Assembly (NCBI GenBank): GCA_039029135.1
Contig: JBCCGT010000003.1
Location: forward strand, 62,001 to 126,000
DNA: 64,000 bases
Source of the DNA: JALZVT01 sp039029135
GTDB taxonomy: Bacteria > Pseudomonadota > Gammaproteobacteria > Pseudomonadales > Azotimanducaceae
Reading direction: 5' to 3'
Shown here: positions 28,045 through 37,102 of the stretch, in pieces
How positions within the stretch are numbered: position 1 is the stretch's first letter
Layout: each line of letters starts with the position of its first letter
The notes under the pieces: generated by a model
What the model was told of the DNA's origin: nothing
Seen by the model: the letters and a program-made list of their open reading frames with translations, nothing else
The model's database searches: none
Made by a program: the position numbers and the translations under genes

Positions 28045-29699
28045 TGTTGACTGATGTGCTGAATTCGATCGACGCGCTGCTCGGCAGTGCGGCTTATTTT
28101 CCGTTTCTGCTGCTAGGCGTCGGCCTCTTCTTCACGATTTATCTCGGCTTTCCGCAATTTCGCTATTTCGGTGAAGGCTGGCGAGTGCTGTTTGGTCGCG
28201 ACGCAAACAAGGACGACCCGGGCGACACCAGTCACTTCCAGGCGCTGTCGACCGCGCTTTCCGGCACCGTCGGCACCGGCAACATCGGTGGCGTCGCGCT
28301 CGCGCTCTATCTCGGCGGGCCGGCCGCGCTGTTCTGGATGTGGGCGACCGCGCTGGTCGGTATGACGACCAAGTTCGTCGAGGTCACGCTGTCGCACAAG
28401 TACCGCAAGCATGACGATCAGGGCAAGGTCGCGGGCGGACCGATGTACTACATGGAGCACGCGCTCGGGCTGAAGTGGCTCGCCGTGTTCTTCGCGATCG
28501 CCACCGTCATCAGTTCGTTTGGCTCCGGCAACATGCCGCAGAGCAACAACATGGCCGAGGGCATGGCGACCTCGTTCGGCATTCCCAACTGGGTAACGGG
28601 CGTCGTGCTCGCGACGCTGATGTTTCTGGTGATCGTCGGCGGCATTCGCCGCATTGCGGCGGTCGCGGGCGCCATCGTGCCGCTGATGGCGGTCCTGTAT
28701 GCCCTCGGAGCGATCGCCGTGCTGCTCAGCAACGCCGGCGACATCCTGCCGTCGCTGCTCGCGGTGTTTCGTGACGCGTTCACGGGCTCCGCGGCCGCTG
28801 GCGGCTTTCTCGGCGCCAGCTTCGCCTACGCCTTCAACCGGGGCGTGAATCGCGGTCTGTATTCCAACGAGGCCGGGCAGGGCAGCGCGCCGATCGCGCA
28901 CGCCGCGGCGCGCACGAAAGAGCCGGTGGCGGAGGGGACGGTGGCGATACTCGAACCGTTTATCGACACGCTGCTGATCTGCACGCTGACCGGCCTCGTG
29001 ATTCTGTCTTCGGGCGTGTGGCAGGAGAAGTTCGACACGACCTTCCAGGCGACAGACACCGAGATCATCGTCGGCGCGTACACCGAAGCGAACCCTGCGG
29101 ACGTGCAGAAACTGTTCAAACATCTGAACAGCCTGGGCGGCGACGACGCCGTCGAGGCGTACAGCGGGGACCTCAGCGTGCGCGACGGCGCCATCGTGCT
29201 CCCCGCCGGCGGTGTCACCGTGCTGCACAACCGCTCGATCGCGGAGGCCGTCCGCGTCGAGCTGGACGGCGGTGCGTTCAACGGCAGGCTGGCGATCGAC
29301 GGTGGCCGCGTGGCGACGCCGGGCGTGGTGCTGTCGGGTCGATCGCTGCTGCACTCGGTGCCGCTCACGTTGGAAGCCTTCAAGCGCAGCTTCCTCGGCG
29401 AGTTCGGCGGCTACTTCGTGTCGCTCGGCCTGGTGCTGTTTGCGTTCACCACCGCGATCGCCTGGTCCTATTACGGCGACCGTGCCGTGACCTACCTGCT
29501 GGGCAGCGCCTGGGTCTTGCCCTATCGGTGCGTCTACGTGGCCGCGTTTTTCATGGCGACGGTCACGGACACGTCGCTGATCTGGCTGATCGCCTATATC
29601 ACCGTCGCGCTGATGACGATTCCCAACCTGTTCGGCATCTTTATGCTGCGCAAGGACATGAAGGATTCGCTGGCGGCATACGACGCGCGACAGCGCTGA
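28044..29699 (+). CDS. Alanine/sodium symporter family (AGCS) transporter
   Basis: A 551-residue inner-membrane protein with about ten hydrophobic helices. The AGCS signatures are present: ALSGTVGTGNIGGVALALYLGGP near residue 75, FWMWATALVGMTTKFVEV, and NRGLYSNEAGQGSAPIAHAAA. The family couples sodium or proton entry to uptake of alanine or glycine. Between helices in the C-terminal half is a hydrophilic segment of about 110 residues (KFDTTFQATDTEIIV through PLTLEAF) that is longer than in short AGCS proteins but occurs in some members. The start overlaps the phosphatase stop by one base. Substrate is a family-level inference. Confidence 0.92.
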   Translation: MLTDVLNSIDALLGSAAYFPFLLLGVGLFFTIYLGFPQFRYFGEGWRVLFGRDANKDDPGDTSHFQALSTALSGTVGTGNIGGVALALYLGGPAALFWMWATALVGMTTKFVEVTLSHKYRKHDDQGKVAGGPMYYMEHALGLKWLAVFFAIATVISSFGSGNMPQSNNMAEGMATSFGIPNWVTGVVLATLMFLVIVGGIRRIAAVAGAIVPLMAVLYALGAIAVLLSNAGDILPSLLAVFRDAFTGSAAAGGFLGASFAYAFNRGVNRGLYSNEAGQGSAPIAHAAARTKEPVAEGTVAILEPFIDTLLICTLTGLVILSSGVWQEKFDTTFQATDTEIIVGAYTEANPADVQKLFKHLNSLGGDDAVEAYSGDLSVRDGAIVLPAGGVTVLHNRSIAEAVRVELDGGAFNGRLAIDGGRVATPGVVLSGRSLLHSVPLTLEAFKRSFLGEFGGYFVSLGLVLFAFTTAIAWSYYGDRAVTYLLGSAWVLPYRCVYVAAFFMATVTDTSLIWLIAYITVALMTIPNLFGIFMLRKDMKDSLAAYDARQR

Positions 29700-29718
29700 T
29701 GCGATTGCGCGGGCGCGG

Positions 29719-31611
29719 CTAGAAGCCGATCCCGCAGCTTTCACAGAGCGCGAACACCCTGCGTTCCGGCAGGTTGGCATGGAACAGCAGCGTCAGCAGC
29801 GCGCGCTCCAGCGGCTCCAACCCGGCCACAATCGCCGGCGCTAGCGGCGCAAACCGCGCCGCCTCGCCCGCAGCGGCAGCAGCGGCCGCTCCGGCAAGAG
29901 CGCCGAGATCGAGTTGTCCGCGTGCGCTATCGTCGCGCAGCGAATCACTCAGCGCCTCGAGCAGCATCTCCTGCCGGGTCGGTGCTTTGCGCAGTTCCTT
30001 GATCTCATAGCTCGCAAGTCCCGCCAGTTCGGCCGCGCTGTCGATGGCCGTCTGGCGATCGCCCAGCGCATCGACCAGACCGAGCGCCAACGCTTCGCGG
30101 CCGCTCCAGACGCGCCCGCCTGCGAGCGCGTCGAAGTCTTCCTGGCCGATGTCGCGGCCGCGCCTGACGAGATCGGTGAAGCGATCGTAGATGCTGTCGA
30201 CCACGCTCTGCACGATCTGGCGGGTACCGTCCGGCAGCGGGCGGGTCGGGTCGAGCAGGCCCGCGATCGGATGGGTGCTGACGCCGTCGGTGCGCACGCC
30301 GACCTCCGCCAGACTGCGATCGACGGTGGGCAAGATCGAGAACACGCCGATCGAGCCAGTGATGCTGTCTGGACTCGCGACGATGCGATCTGCGGTCGCT
30401 GCGATCCAATAGCCGCCTGACGCGGCGACGCCGGCGAAAGACGCCACGACAGGCGTGCCGGCGAGCTGCAGCAGCTCGAGCTCCTGGCGGATCAGTTCAG
30501 AATCGAAGGCGCTGCCGCCGGGGCTGTCGACGCGCAACACTAAGGCCGCGACCCGGTCGCTGTCGCGCACTTCGCGGATCTGCTCGACGACGCGGTCGCT
30601 GTCGATCCAGGCGCCGCTGTCTAGCGGCGCGCCGATTGGACCGCGAGCGGTCAGCACCGCGATCTGTGGGGCGTTCGCCTCGCGCTGCGGGGCCGGTGAT
30701 TCGGCGAGATAGCGCCGCAGATCGACGCGCTCTAGAGCGTCCCGCTCGACGCCCACGCTGTCGGCGATGCGAGCCTCGAAGGCGTCGGGTGATAGCAGCT
30801 CGTCGACCAGGCGTTCCTCGACGGCCAGCAGGGCCATATCGTTGTGCGCTGCGGCGACCCTGGCCGGCAGCGCGGCGACCAGCGCGTCGAGCGACTCGGG
30901 TGCCAGGCCGCGATTGCCGGCCAGTTCGTCTCGCAGGCGCTCCCAGATGCCGCCCAGCAGCCGCTCTGAATTGGCGCGCGCAGGCGCGGACATATCGCTG
31001 CGCGTGTAGGGCTCGACCGCTGACTTGTAGTCGCCGACGCGAAACACGTGGACGTCGATCTTGAGTTTCTCGGCCAGACTCGCGAGGTACGGCTGATAGG
31101 ACGCGAGTCCCGTCAGCAGCACCGAGCCCATCGGGTGCAGGTAGAGTTCGTCCGCGTGGCTGGCGAGCACGTACTGTGACTGATCGAAACCGCCACCATA
31201 GGCGAGCACCGACTTGCCGCTCTTGCGCAGGGCATCGATCGCGTCGCCGATCGAATTCAGCGTGACAAGGCTGGTGCCGGCGAGACCGCCCGTATCGAGC
31301 ACGACGCTCGCGACGCGCTCGTCGCTCTGAGCAAGTTCCAGGCCCCGCAGCACATCGCTCAGCAGCGTCGCCGACGATGTCGGGCCACTCAGCAGATCGG
31401 CTAACCGGGCCTGCCCGCGCTCGCCCTCAACGACGGCCCCGTCGAAGGTCAGGTCGAGGGCAAAGCGCTCCGGTAGCGCCGGCGCGCTGTCGCGGCCCAG
31501 CCAGAGACCGAAGAGGATTAGCAGCAGCAGCAGAAACAGCAGAAACAGGAGATTGGCGAAGATCGTGCGCATGGCCGTAAGGCCTTTCCACAGCGTCAGC
31601 GGTTCGTTCAT
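29719..31611 (-). CDS. sppA: Signal peptide peptidase SppA, 67-kDa type
   Basis: A 630-residue membrane-bound serine protease of the long, tandem-domain type, which degrades cleaved signal peptides. One N-terminal transmembrane helix (LLFLLFLLLLLILFGLWLG) anchors it with the catalytic part in the periplasm. The catalytic Lys lies in VFRVGDYKSAVEPYTR of the first half, and the nucleophile Ser in VAASGGYWIA of the second half. The following TGSIGVFSILP is typical. Length matches the enterobacterial form. It converges with the symporter gene with only 19 bases between the stops and is divergent from murF. No strong ribosome site precedes ATG 31611; a second in-frame ATG 13 codons later (MRTIFANLL) is an alternative. 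Confidence 0.93.
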   Translation of the reverse strand: MNEPLTLWKGLTAMRTIFANLLFLLFLLLLLILFGLWLGRDSAPALPERFALDLTFDGAVVEGERGQARLADLLSGPTSSATLLSDVLRGLELAQSDERVASVVLDTGGLAGTSLVTLNSIGDAIDALRKSGKSVLAYGGGFDQSQYVLASHADELYLHPMGSVLLTGLASYQPYLASLAEKLKIDVHVFRVGDYKSAVEPYTRSDMSAPARANSERLLGGIWERLRDELAGNRGLAPESLDALVAALPARVAAAHNDMALLAVEERLVDELLSPDAFEARIADSVGVERDALERVDLRRYLAESPAPQREANAPQIAVLTARGPIGAPLDSGAWIDSDRVVEQIREVRDSDRVAALVLRVDSPGGSAFDSELIRQELELLQLAGTPVVASFAGVAASGGYWIAATADRIVASPDSITGSIGVFSILPTVDRSLAEVGVRTDGVSTHPIAGLLDPTRPLPDGTRQIVQSVVDSIYDRFTDLVRRGRDIGQEDFDALAGGRVWSGREALALGLVDALGDRQTAIDSAAELAGLASYEIKELRKAPTRQEMLLEALSDSLRDDSARGQLDLGALAGAAAAAAAGEAARFAPLAPAIVAGLEPLERALLTLLFHANLPERRVFALCESCGIGF

Positions 31612-31832
31612 CGGGTGTGCCTGATGGGAAACTGCTGGTTAGTGTCTGGCGAAGCCGCACGCAGCGCAAATGGCCTGCGCGCCCTCTCGGTCGGGCGCGT
31701 GCTCGGGCGGTCTGCGATGTGAAAGTCCGCGCCGAAGCAGATAGGCTGCGCGCTGCTGTCGGCGTGCTGCCGCGATCGTTTGCGAGGATGCTGGCGTCGA
31801 CGGAGCATCGAGACACAGCACGGGATAAGGCA

Positions 31833-33218
31833 TTGGCTGACGGGCCCTTATGGCACTTGAACGAGGCGCGCTTGGCGATGGCGGCGAGCACGCCGGGCGC
31901 CGACGCGGATACCCCGATTGATGGCGTCAGCATCGATACCCGCACGCTGGCCGCGGGCGATCTGTTCTTCGCGCTGCGCGGCGATCCCGGCCCGCGTTTC
32001 AACACCAGCGCCCCCGGCACTCGCGACGGCCATGACTTTGTCGCGGCGGCCTTCGAGGCGGGCGCTGCTGCGGCGGTCGTTCACACACAGGTGGATGCCG
32101 GCGGCCCCCACCTGCGCGTGACGGACACTCTGGATGCGCTTTGGGATCTGGCCCGCGCGAGCGTCGCGCGGCATCAGGGACAGCGCTTCGCGATTACCGG
32201 CTCCAGCGGCAAGACCACGGCCAAGGCGTTCCTCAGCCGTGCCCTCGCCGCGGTGCTGGAACCCGGCAGCCTGAATAATTTCTGGGGCGTGCCGCTGTGT
32301 CTCGCCCGCACTCGGCGCGAGGCGTCCCACGCGGTGTTCGAGGTCGGAACCAACGGCCCGGGCGAGATCGGGCCCCTGTCCACGTTGGTGTCGCCGCAGG
32401 TGGCCGTGCTGCTGAACGTGCATCCGGCGCACATCGGTAATTTCGCCGACCTGGACGCGCTGACTAGCGAGAAACTCGCCATCGCCGCTGGCCTCGGCGC
32501 CGGGGGTCGATTCGTGTGCCCCGTTGCGCTTGCGCAGGCGGCGCCCGGGCTCGCGCCGATCACGTTTGGTCCGCAGCGTGATGCGACGGTACGGACCCTA
32601 GACGTCGACGGCGATCGGGGTCGCTATGACTGCAACGGAGTTGCCATCAGCGCGCGCGTGCCGGGCGGCGGCGCGCATCGCGCGGAGACGCTGGGCGCGG
32701 TGATGGCCGCCTTGATCGGCGCCGGTCTGGATCCGCGGCTTGCGACGGATCTCGACGCCGAACTGGTCCCGACCGGACGCGGCAACGCGATGTCGGTTAC
32801 CGATACGACGGGTCGCCGCTACGTGGTGATCGACGACAGCTACAACGCCAATCCGGCGAGCATGGCCGCCGCCCTGCGTGGCTTCGCGGTCCGTCCCGGT
32901 CCGCGAGTGGCGATCCTTGGCGAGATGCTCGAACTTGGCGACGACGCCGAGCGCTATCATCGCGCTCTGGCAAAGGACTGCGACGGACTGGACGCCCTCT
33001 GGTGCGTCGGCGACGGCGCTCGCGCCCTGTTCGACGCGCTGCCCGCTAGTCTGCGTCAGCGCGATGCGCGCTGGGTGGCCACGGTGGACGAACTCGACCT
33101 CAACGCGCTTGCACGGTCACTGCCCGTCGGCGCGAGCGTGCTGGTCAAGGGCTCTAATCGGGTGTTTTGGCAGCACGGCTTCTGCGACCGGCTGGTGCGT
33201 GCCATCGGCGCCGTTTAG
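31833..33218 (+). CDS. murF: UDP-N-acetylmuramoyl-tripeptide--D-alanyl-D-alanine ligase
   Basis: A Mur ligase that adds D-Ala-D-Ala to UDP-MurNAc-tripeptide in peptidoglycan synthesis. The N-terminal domain reads GVSIDTRTLAAGDLFFAL. The ATP-binding loop is TGSSGKTTAKAF, the central domain has EVGTNGPGEI and HPAHIGNF, and the C-terminal domain has DDSYNANPASM, which is characteristic of MurF. It lies outside a dcw cell-division cluster, where murF usually resides; none of mraY, murE or ftsW is nearby. Start choice is uncertain: TTG 31833 fits the family N-terminus best, ATG 31788 is possible, and the frame is open to 31617. A second murF elsewhere would make this a paralogue. Confidence 0.85.
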   Translation: MADGPLWHLNEARLAMAASTPGADADTPIDGVSIDTRTLAAGDLFFALRGDPGPRFNTSAPGTRDGHDFVAAAFEAGAAAAVVHTQVDAGGPHLRVTDTLDALWDLARASVARHQGQRFAITGSSGKTTAKAFLSRALAAVLEPGSLNNFWGVPLCLARTRREASHAVFEVGTNGPGEIGPLSTLVSPQVAVLLNVHPAHIGNFADLDALTSEKLAIAAGLGAGGRFVCPVALAQAAPGLAPITFGPQRDATVRTLDVDGDRGRYDCNGVAISARVPGGGAHRAETLGAVMAALIGAGLDPRLATDLDAELVPTGRGNAMSVTDTTGRRYVVIDDSYNANPASMAAALRGFAVRPGPRVAILGEMLELGDDAERYHRALAKDCDGLDALWCVGDGARALFDALPASLRQRDARWVATVDELDLNALARSLPVGASVLVKGSNRVFWQHGFCDRLVRAIGAV

Positions 33219-33235
33219 CTCGCGAGGGGCGGGCG

Positions 33236-33269
33236 AAAAAAAGCCCGGCTACCCTGAGGGAGCCGGGCT
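33236..33269 (-). terminator. Intrinsic terminator for minus-strand transcription
   Basis: A 9-bp stem AGCCCGGCT/AGCCGGGCT with an inner CCCT/AGGG pair is followed, on the minus strand only, by seven consecutive T residues (33242-33236). On the plus strand it lies 18 bases after the murF stop but has no U-tract. No minus-strand gene upstream of it has been identified. Confidence 0.75.
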
Positions 33270-33383
33270 AACGTCCACATAGGAGTCACACAATCAAACG
33301 CTCGGGAGCGTTCGGCGCCGCACACTGGGGGAGGGGGCGTGCGGTGCAAAAGAAGTAAAGCACAGGGCGCCAAAGGCGCTAGT
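33236..33383 (-). ncRNA. Candidate structured small RNA ending at the terminator
   Basis: Reading the minus strand toward the terminator, successive hairpins are possible at 33366-33380 (GGCGCC-AAA-GGCGCT), 33315-33347 (nine pairs with one mismatch, CCGCAC/GTGCGG core) and 33297-33312 (AACGCTC-GG-GAGCGTT). The terminator hairpin comes last. The density of palindromes plus a perfect U-tract suggests a short transcript. The 5' end and promoter are not resolved, and I do not recognise the RNA as 6S, 4.5S or another known class. Confidence 0.3.
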
Positions 33384-33420
33384 GATGCACTCCACAGATT
33401 GACTGCGCGGTGCCGCGATC

Positions 33421-33460
33421 CTTCGCCATCCCTCGCCATCCCTCGCCATCCCTCGCCATC
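33421..33460. repeat. Four 10-bp direct repeats CCTCGCCATC
   Basis: Three exact copies of CCTCGCCATC preceded by one copy with a single mismatch (CTTCGCCATC). They lie in the 324-bp murF-moaA intergenic region, about 80 bases before the moaA start. The purpose is unknown; slippage could alter spacing of upstream elements. Confidence 0.85.
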
Positions 33461-33542
33461 GGAGGGTTGACCATAATTTCGGCGCCGCGTGGCGCGCGCA
33501 CCGGGCGAGCGGGCATAATGTTGGCTTCGCCGGGAGCACACC

Positions 33543-34508
33543 ATGATCGTCGATCGCCAAGGACGACAATTTCGCAATCTGCGCGTCAGCCTGACGGCCG
33601 CGTGTAACTACGCCTGTACCTACTGCGTGCCGAACGGCCAGCGCCTGCAGCCGGCGGCCCATGAGCTGGATGCCGAGCAGCTGCTGCATGCCGTGCGCCT
33701 GCTGACCCACGCAGGCGGCATCGAGGCGCTGCGCATCACCGGGGGCGAACCGCTGCTGTCGCCGAAATTCGACCTCTTTGCGGCTGGCCTGAGCGAGCTG
33801 AAGCTGCGCGATATCGCGATCACGACGAACGGCCAGTTGATCAGGCGCAAGGCGGACGCGCTGCTGGAATCCGGTATTCAGCGCGCCAATGTGTCGCTCG
33901 ACACGCTGGACGCGTCGCGCTTCAAGTCGATCGCCCGCGGCGGTGATCTCGCGACCGTGCTGGACGGCATCGATCTGCTGCGCGACGCCGGCTGGCGGCT
34001 GAAGATCAACATGGTGCCCATGCGCCGCGCCAACGTCGATCAGATCCTGCCGCTATTGGATTACTGCTTCGAACGCGATATCGAGCTGCGCTTCATCGAA
34101 CTGATGAACATGGGCCACCTACGCAGCAGCAACGACTTCCAGCTCGACTTCTTCGGCATGGAGGAGATCCTCGAACTCATCGCGACGCGCTACACCTACC
34201 GCCGCGCGAACGCGCCGTTCGACTCCACCGCCACGCGCTTTGAAGTGCCGGGCCACGGCAGCTTCGGCATCATCGCGAACGAGTCCGCGCCGTTCTGTAG
34301 CGGCTGTACCCGGCTGCGGCTGGCATCGAACGGCGATCTGTATGGCTGCCTGTCGAGCTCGCGGCACCAGAGCATGCGGCACCTGCTGGAAATGCCCGAA
34401 TACGCCGCGCTGCCGAAGCTGCAGGGGCTGCTGCAGCAGGCGCTGGGCCATAAGCAGAGCGTTAGTTTTCGCGGTGAGACCACCGTCATGAAGTTCATCG
34501 GCGGCTAG
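33543..34508 (+). CDS. moaA: GTP 3',8-cyclase-like radical SAM protein (molybdenum cofactor)
   Basis: A 321-residue radical SAM enzyme resembling MoaA, which starts molybdopterin synthesis from GTP. The SAM cluster motif CNYACTYC lies near residue 21, followed by RITGGEPLL and NVSLDTLDASRF. The second 4Fe-4S site in the C-terminal part is CSGCTRLRLASNGDLYGCL. The C-terminus ends FIGG, matching the Gly-Gly tail MoaA needs for catalysis. The first residues DRQGRQFRNLRVSLTAACN match the family start. No other moa or moe gene is in the window. It is followed after 16 bases by a DUF1285 gene. Confidence 0.9.
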   Translation: MIVDRQGRQFRNLRVSLTAACNYACTYCVPNGQRLQPAAHELDAEQLLHAVRLLTHAGGIEALRITGGEPLLSPKFDLFAAGLSELKLRDIAITTNGQLIRRKADALLESGIQRANVSLDTLDASRFKSIARGGDLATVLDGIDLLRDAGWRLKINMVPMRRANVDQILPLLDYCFERDIELRFIELMNMGHLRSSNDFQLDFFGMEEILELIATRYTYRRANAPFDSTATRFEVPGHGSFGIIANESAPFCSGCTRLRLASNGDLYGCLSSSRHQSMRHLLEMPEYAALPKLQGLLQQALGHKQSVSFRGETTVMKFIGG

Positions 34509-34524
34509 GCGGGCCCGCGCGCGG

Positions 34525-35073
34525 GTGGCCAGCGCCACGAATCTGCTGTTCGAGCGGCTGAAGCGCGAGCTTGACGGGCAGCGTCATCCGCCGGTGCATC
34601 TTTGGCACCCGGAGCGCGATGGCCGCATCGACATTCGAATCACACCCGATGGGCGCTGGTTTCACGAGGGCGACGAGATCAAACGCCTCGGACTCGTGCG
34701 GCTGTTTGCGAGCATATTGCGGCGCGACGACGACGGCTATTGCCTGGTGACGCCCGTCGAGCGGATGCTGATTACCGTTGAGGATGCGCCCTTCTTAGTC
34801 ACCGACTTCGAGGTCCAGGATGCGGGCGGCAGCGAACAGCGGCTGTTGTTCACGACCAGTCTTGGGGAGCACGTGCTGCTCGACGCCGACCATCCGCTAG
34901 AGATGGCCAGCAGCGCGGACGCGCCGCGCCCGTACCTGCAGGTGCGCCCGGGGCTACCGGGCTTGATCGCTCGCAGCGCTTTCTATCGGCTTATCGATGT
35001 CGGCCGTGAAGCGCAGGACGGACGCTTCCTCGTGCGCAGCGCGGGCGAGGACTACCTGCTCGGGCAACTGTGA
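34525..35073 (+). CDS. DUF1285 family protein
   Basis: A 182-residue soluble protein with the conserved pattern of DUF1285: PVHLWHPERDGRIDIRITPDGRWFHEGDEIKR near the N-terminus, then LVRLFASILRRDDDGYCLVTPVERMLITVEDAPF, then PYLQVRPGLPGLIARSAFYRLI. The family is widespread in proteobacteria and its function is not established. No signal peptide or membrane segment is seen. It starts at GTG 34525, 16 bases after moaA, so the two are probably co-transcribed, but that pairing alone does not assign a role. It converges on the ETF-QO gene. Confidence 0.85.
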   Translation: MASATNLLFERLKRELDGQRHPPVHLWHPERDGRIDIRITPDGRWFHEGDEIKRLGLVRLFASILRRDDDGYCLVTPVERMLITVEDAPFLVTDFEVQDAGGSEQRLLFTTSLGEHVLLDADHPLEMASSADAPRPYLQVRPGLPGLIARSAFYRLIDVGREAQDGRFLVRSAGEDYLLGQL

Positions 35074-35107
35074 TGCGGCACGACCCAGACCAGCGCTGCC
35101 CGCGGCG

Positions 35108-36748
35108 TTACATGTTCGGGTAGTTCGGGCCGCCCGCGCCCTCGGGTACTACCCAGGTGATGTTCTGGGCCGGATCCTTGATGTCGCAGGTTTTGCAGTG
35201 GACGCAGTTCTGCGCGTTGATCTGAAACCGCTGACCGCCGTCGTCCTCGACAATCTCGTAGACGCCGGCCGGACAGTAGCGCTGTGCGGGCTCGTCAAAC
35301 TGCGGCAGATTCTGATTGATCGGGACGCTCGCGTCCGCCAACTGCAGGTGACAGGGCTGGTCCTCTTCATGGTTGGTGCTGGACAGAAACACGCTGGACA
35401 GCTTGTCGAAGCTGATCTCACCGTCGGGCTTCGGGTAGTCCGGCTTCTTGCATTCCTTTGCAGGCTTGAGCGTCGCGTAGTCCGGCGTCGGATCCGGGAT
35501 CGTGAACGGCAGATTGCCGCGGGCGATCTTCTGATCGAAAAACAAAAACGGTGAGGCGCCGAGAATGCCCAGGCGGTGAAACGCGGGACCGGCGTTGCGC
35601 GCGTTGTGCAGTTCCTCGTACAGCCAGGAGTTTTCGAACCGTTCGCGAAAGCCCGTCACCGTCGCGCTTTCGTTTTCGCCGTCCTGCAGGTGGGCGAAGA
35701 TCGCTTCTGCAGCCAGCATGCCCGACTTCATGCCGGTGTGTGAGCCCTTGATCTTCAGCATGTTAAGAAAGCCAGCGTCGTCGCCGACCAGCACGCCGCC
35801 GGGGAAGGCGAGTTCCGGTAGCGCGGGCAGACCGCCCTTGACGATGGCGCGCGCGCCATAGGCGACCCTGGTGCCGCCTTTTAGTGTCGGTTCGAACAGC
35901 GGGTGGTGCTTCAGTCGCTGGAACTCATCGAAGGGCGAGATGTGCGGGTTCTTGTAGCCCAGGTCGACGATCAGGCCGACCGCGGCCTGATTGTTCTCGA
36001 GGTGATACAGGAAGGCGCCGGAAAAACTGCCGGGACCGAAGCCGAGAGGCCAGCCCATGGCGTGCACGACCTTGCCCGGCTCGTGCTGCGCGGGATCGAG
36101 ATCCCACAGCTCCTTCAGGCCAATGGCGTAGTGCTGCTGCGACGCGTTCTTGTCGAGTTCGAACCGTTTGATCAACTGCTTGCCGAGATGACCGCGGCAG
36201 CCCTCGGCGAAAATCGTCTGTCGGGCGCGAAGCTCGTAGCCCGGGGTATAAGTGCCCTTCTGTTCGCCGTTCGCGCCGATGCCCATATCGCCCGTCGCGA
36301 CGCCGACGACGCGGCCGGCTTCGTCGTAGAGGACTTCGCTGGCTGCGAAGCCGGGGAAGACCATGACGCCCATCGCTTCCGCCTGTTCGCCGAGCCAGCG
36401 GCACAGGTTGCCCAGCGACAGCGCGTAGTTGCCGTGATTGTGGGTATCGGCGGGCACTGCCCAATTGGGCGCCTTGATGCGATTCGTGTCGTTGACGAGG
36501 AAGTAGACCTCGTCCTTGATGACCGGGTTGTTCAGCGGCGCACCGAGTTCTCGCCAGTTGGGGAACAGCTCAAAGAGGGCGCGCGGTTCAAAGACGGCAC
36601 CGGACAGAATGTGCGCGCCAATCTCGGAGCCTTTCTCTACCACACACACCGTGGTCTCCGTGCCCGCTGCCTCGGCAAGCTGCATAATGCGACACGCGGC
36701 CGCCAGGCCGCTCGGCCCGCCGCCGACGATCACCACGTCGAACTCCAT
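35108..36748 (-). CDS. Electron transfer flavoprotein-ubiquinone oxidoreductase
   Basis: A 546-residue membrane-associated flavoprotein that passes electrons from reduced ETF to ubiquinone. The FAD motif VVIVGGGPSGLAAACR is at the N-terminus; GAHILSGAVFEPRAL, EGCRGHLGKQLI and VGDDAGFLNMLKIKGSHTGMKSG are typical. The single 4Fe-4S cluster is bound by YCPAGVYE and CVHCKTC near the C-terminus, and the end PEGAGGPNYPNM is a hallmark. ATG 36748 is the start; the frame extends 16 codons further but without family support. It is divergent from etfB-etfA, whose products donate electrons to it. Confidence 0.96.
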   Translation of the reverse strand: MEFDVVIVGGGPSGLAAACRIMQLAEAAGTETTVCVVEKGSEIGAHILSGAVFEPRALFELFPNWRELGAPLNNPVIKDEVYFLVNDTNRIKAPNWAVPADTHNHGNYALSLGNLCRWLGEQAEAMGVMVFPGFAASEVLYDEAGRVVGVATGDMGIGANGEQKGTYTPGYELRARQTIFAEGCRGHLGKQLIKRFELDKNASQQHYAIGLKELWDLDPAQHEPGKVVHAMGWPLGFGPGSFSGAFLYHLENNQAAVGLIVDLGYKNPHISPFDEFQRLKHHPLFEPTLKGGTRVAYGARAIVKGGLPALPELAFPGGVLVGDDAGFLNMLKIKGSHTGMKSGMLAAEAIFAHLQDGENESATVTGFRERFENSWLYEELHNARNAGPAFHRLGILGASPFLFFDQKIARGNLPFTIPDPTPDYATLKPAKECKKPDYPKPDGEISFDKLSSVFLSSTNHEEDQPCHLQLADASVPINQNLPQFDEPAQRYCPAGVYEIVEDDGGQRFQINAQNCVHCKTCDIKDPAQNITWVVPEGAGGPNYPNM

Positions 36749-37102
36749 TGATTCTCTTGCTGCTTCTGCCGCTTCTGCCACTTCTGCTCCTCTCACCCAA
36801 GACGGGTGTTACTCAACGCACCGGCCATTATACCGGGCTGTACGCTGGTTTTTTGGAAAACGATTCATGGATTCGCTTTTGTCCCCGGCGTCTGCGATTG
36901 CCGGCGGACGTTCGCCAGGTAGTCGACAAATCAAACACTTAGCTGATCCATCGACGCCTCGATTGCCGCCCTCGGTGGGTGGCACGGGGCGCCCCGCGAC
37001 CGGCAAGCTGCTTACAACAGCATCCCCGCGTTTCTTGACCCTCCGGAGGACGAACGCGAGAATGGCGCGCTGATTTGCACGTCCTTCGAAGGTGAAAGAT
37101 CA
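36749..37102. other. Divergent intergenic region between ETF-QO and etfB
   Basis: A 354-bp region without a gene. Near the ETF-QO end it holds three imperfect 9-bp CTTCTGCCG-type repeats (about 36759-36788) in the predicted leader. The middle is relatively AT-rich (36840-36950) and would hold both promoters. A clear promoter for etfB was not found. Confidence 0.35.
36827..36832 (-). promoter_or_regulatory. -10 element for the ETF-QO gene
   Basis: The minus strand carries a perfect TATAAT, 79 bases before the ETF-QO start. Upstream at 17-18 bp there is only an A-rich CCAAAA/CAAAAA sequence, so the -35 match is poor. Confidence 0.4.

Noticed and set aside
28113..29780. 555-residue minus-strand frame opposite the AGCS symporter
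   Set aside because: The symporter frame has all family motifs and coupled translation; the opposite frame is His/Arg/Gln-rich antisense translation.
33294..33710. Minus-strand frame covering the murF-moaA gap as a protein-coding gene for the orphan terminator
   Set aside because: It runs through the moaA start and the 10-bp repeats, has no ribosome site and no recognisable protein; a small RNA explains the terminator better.
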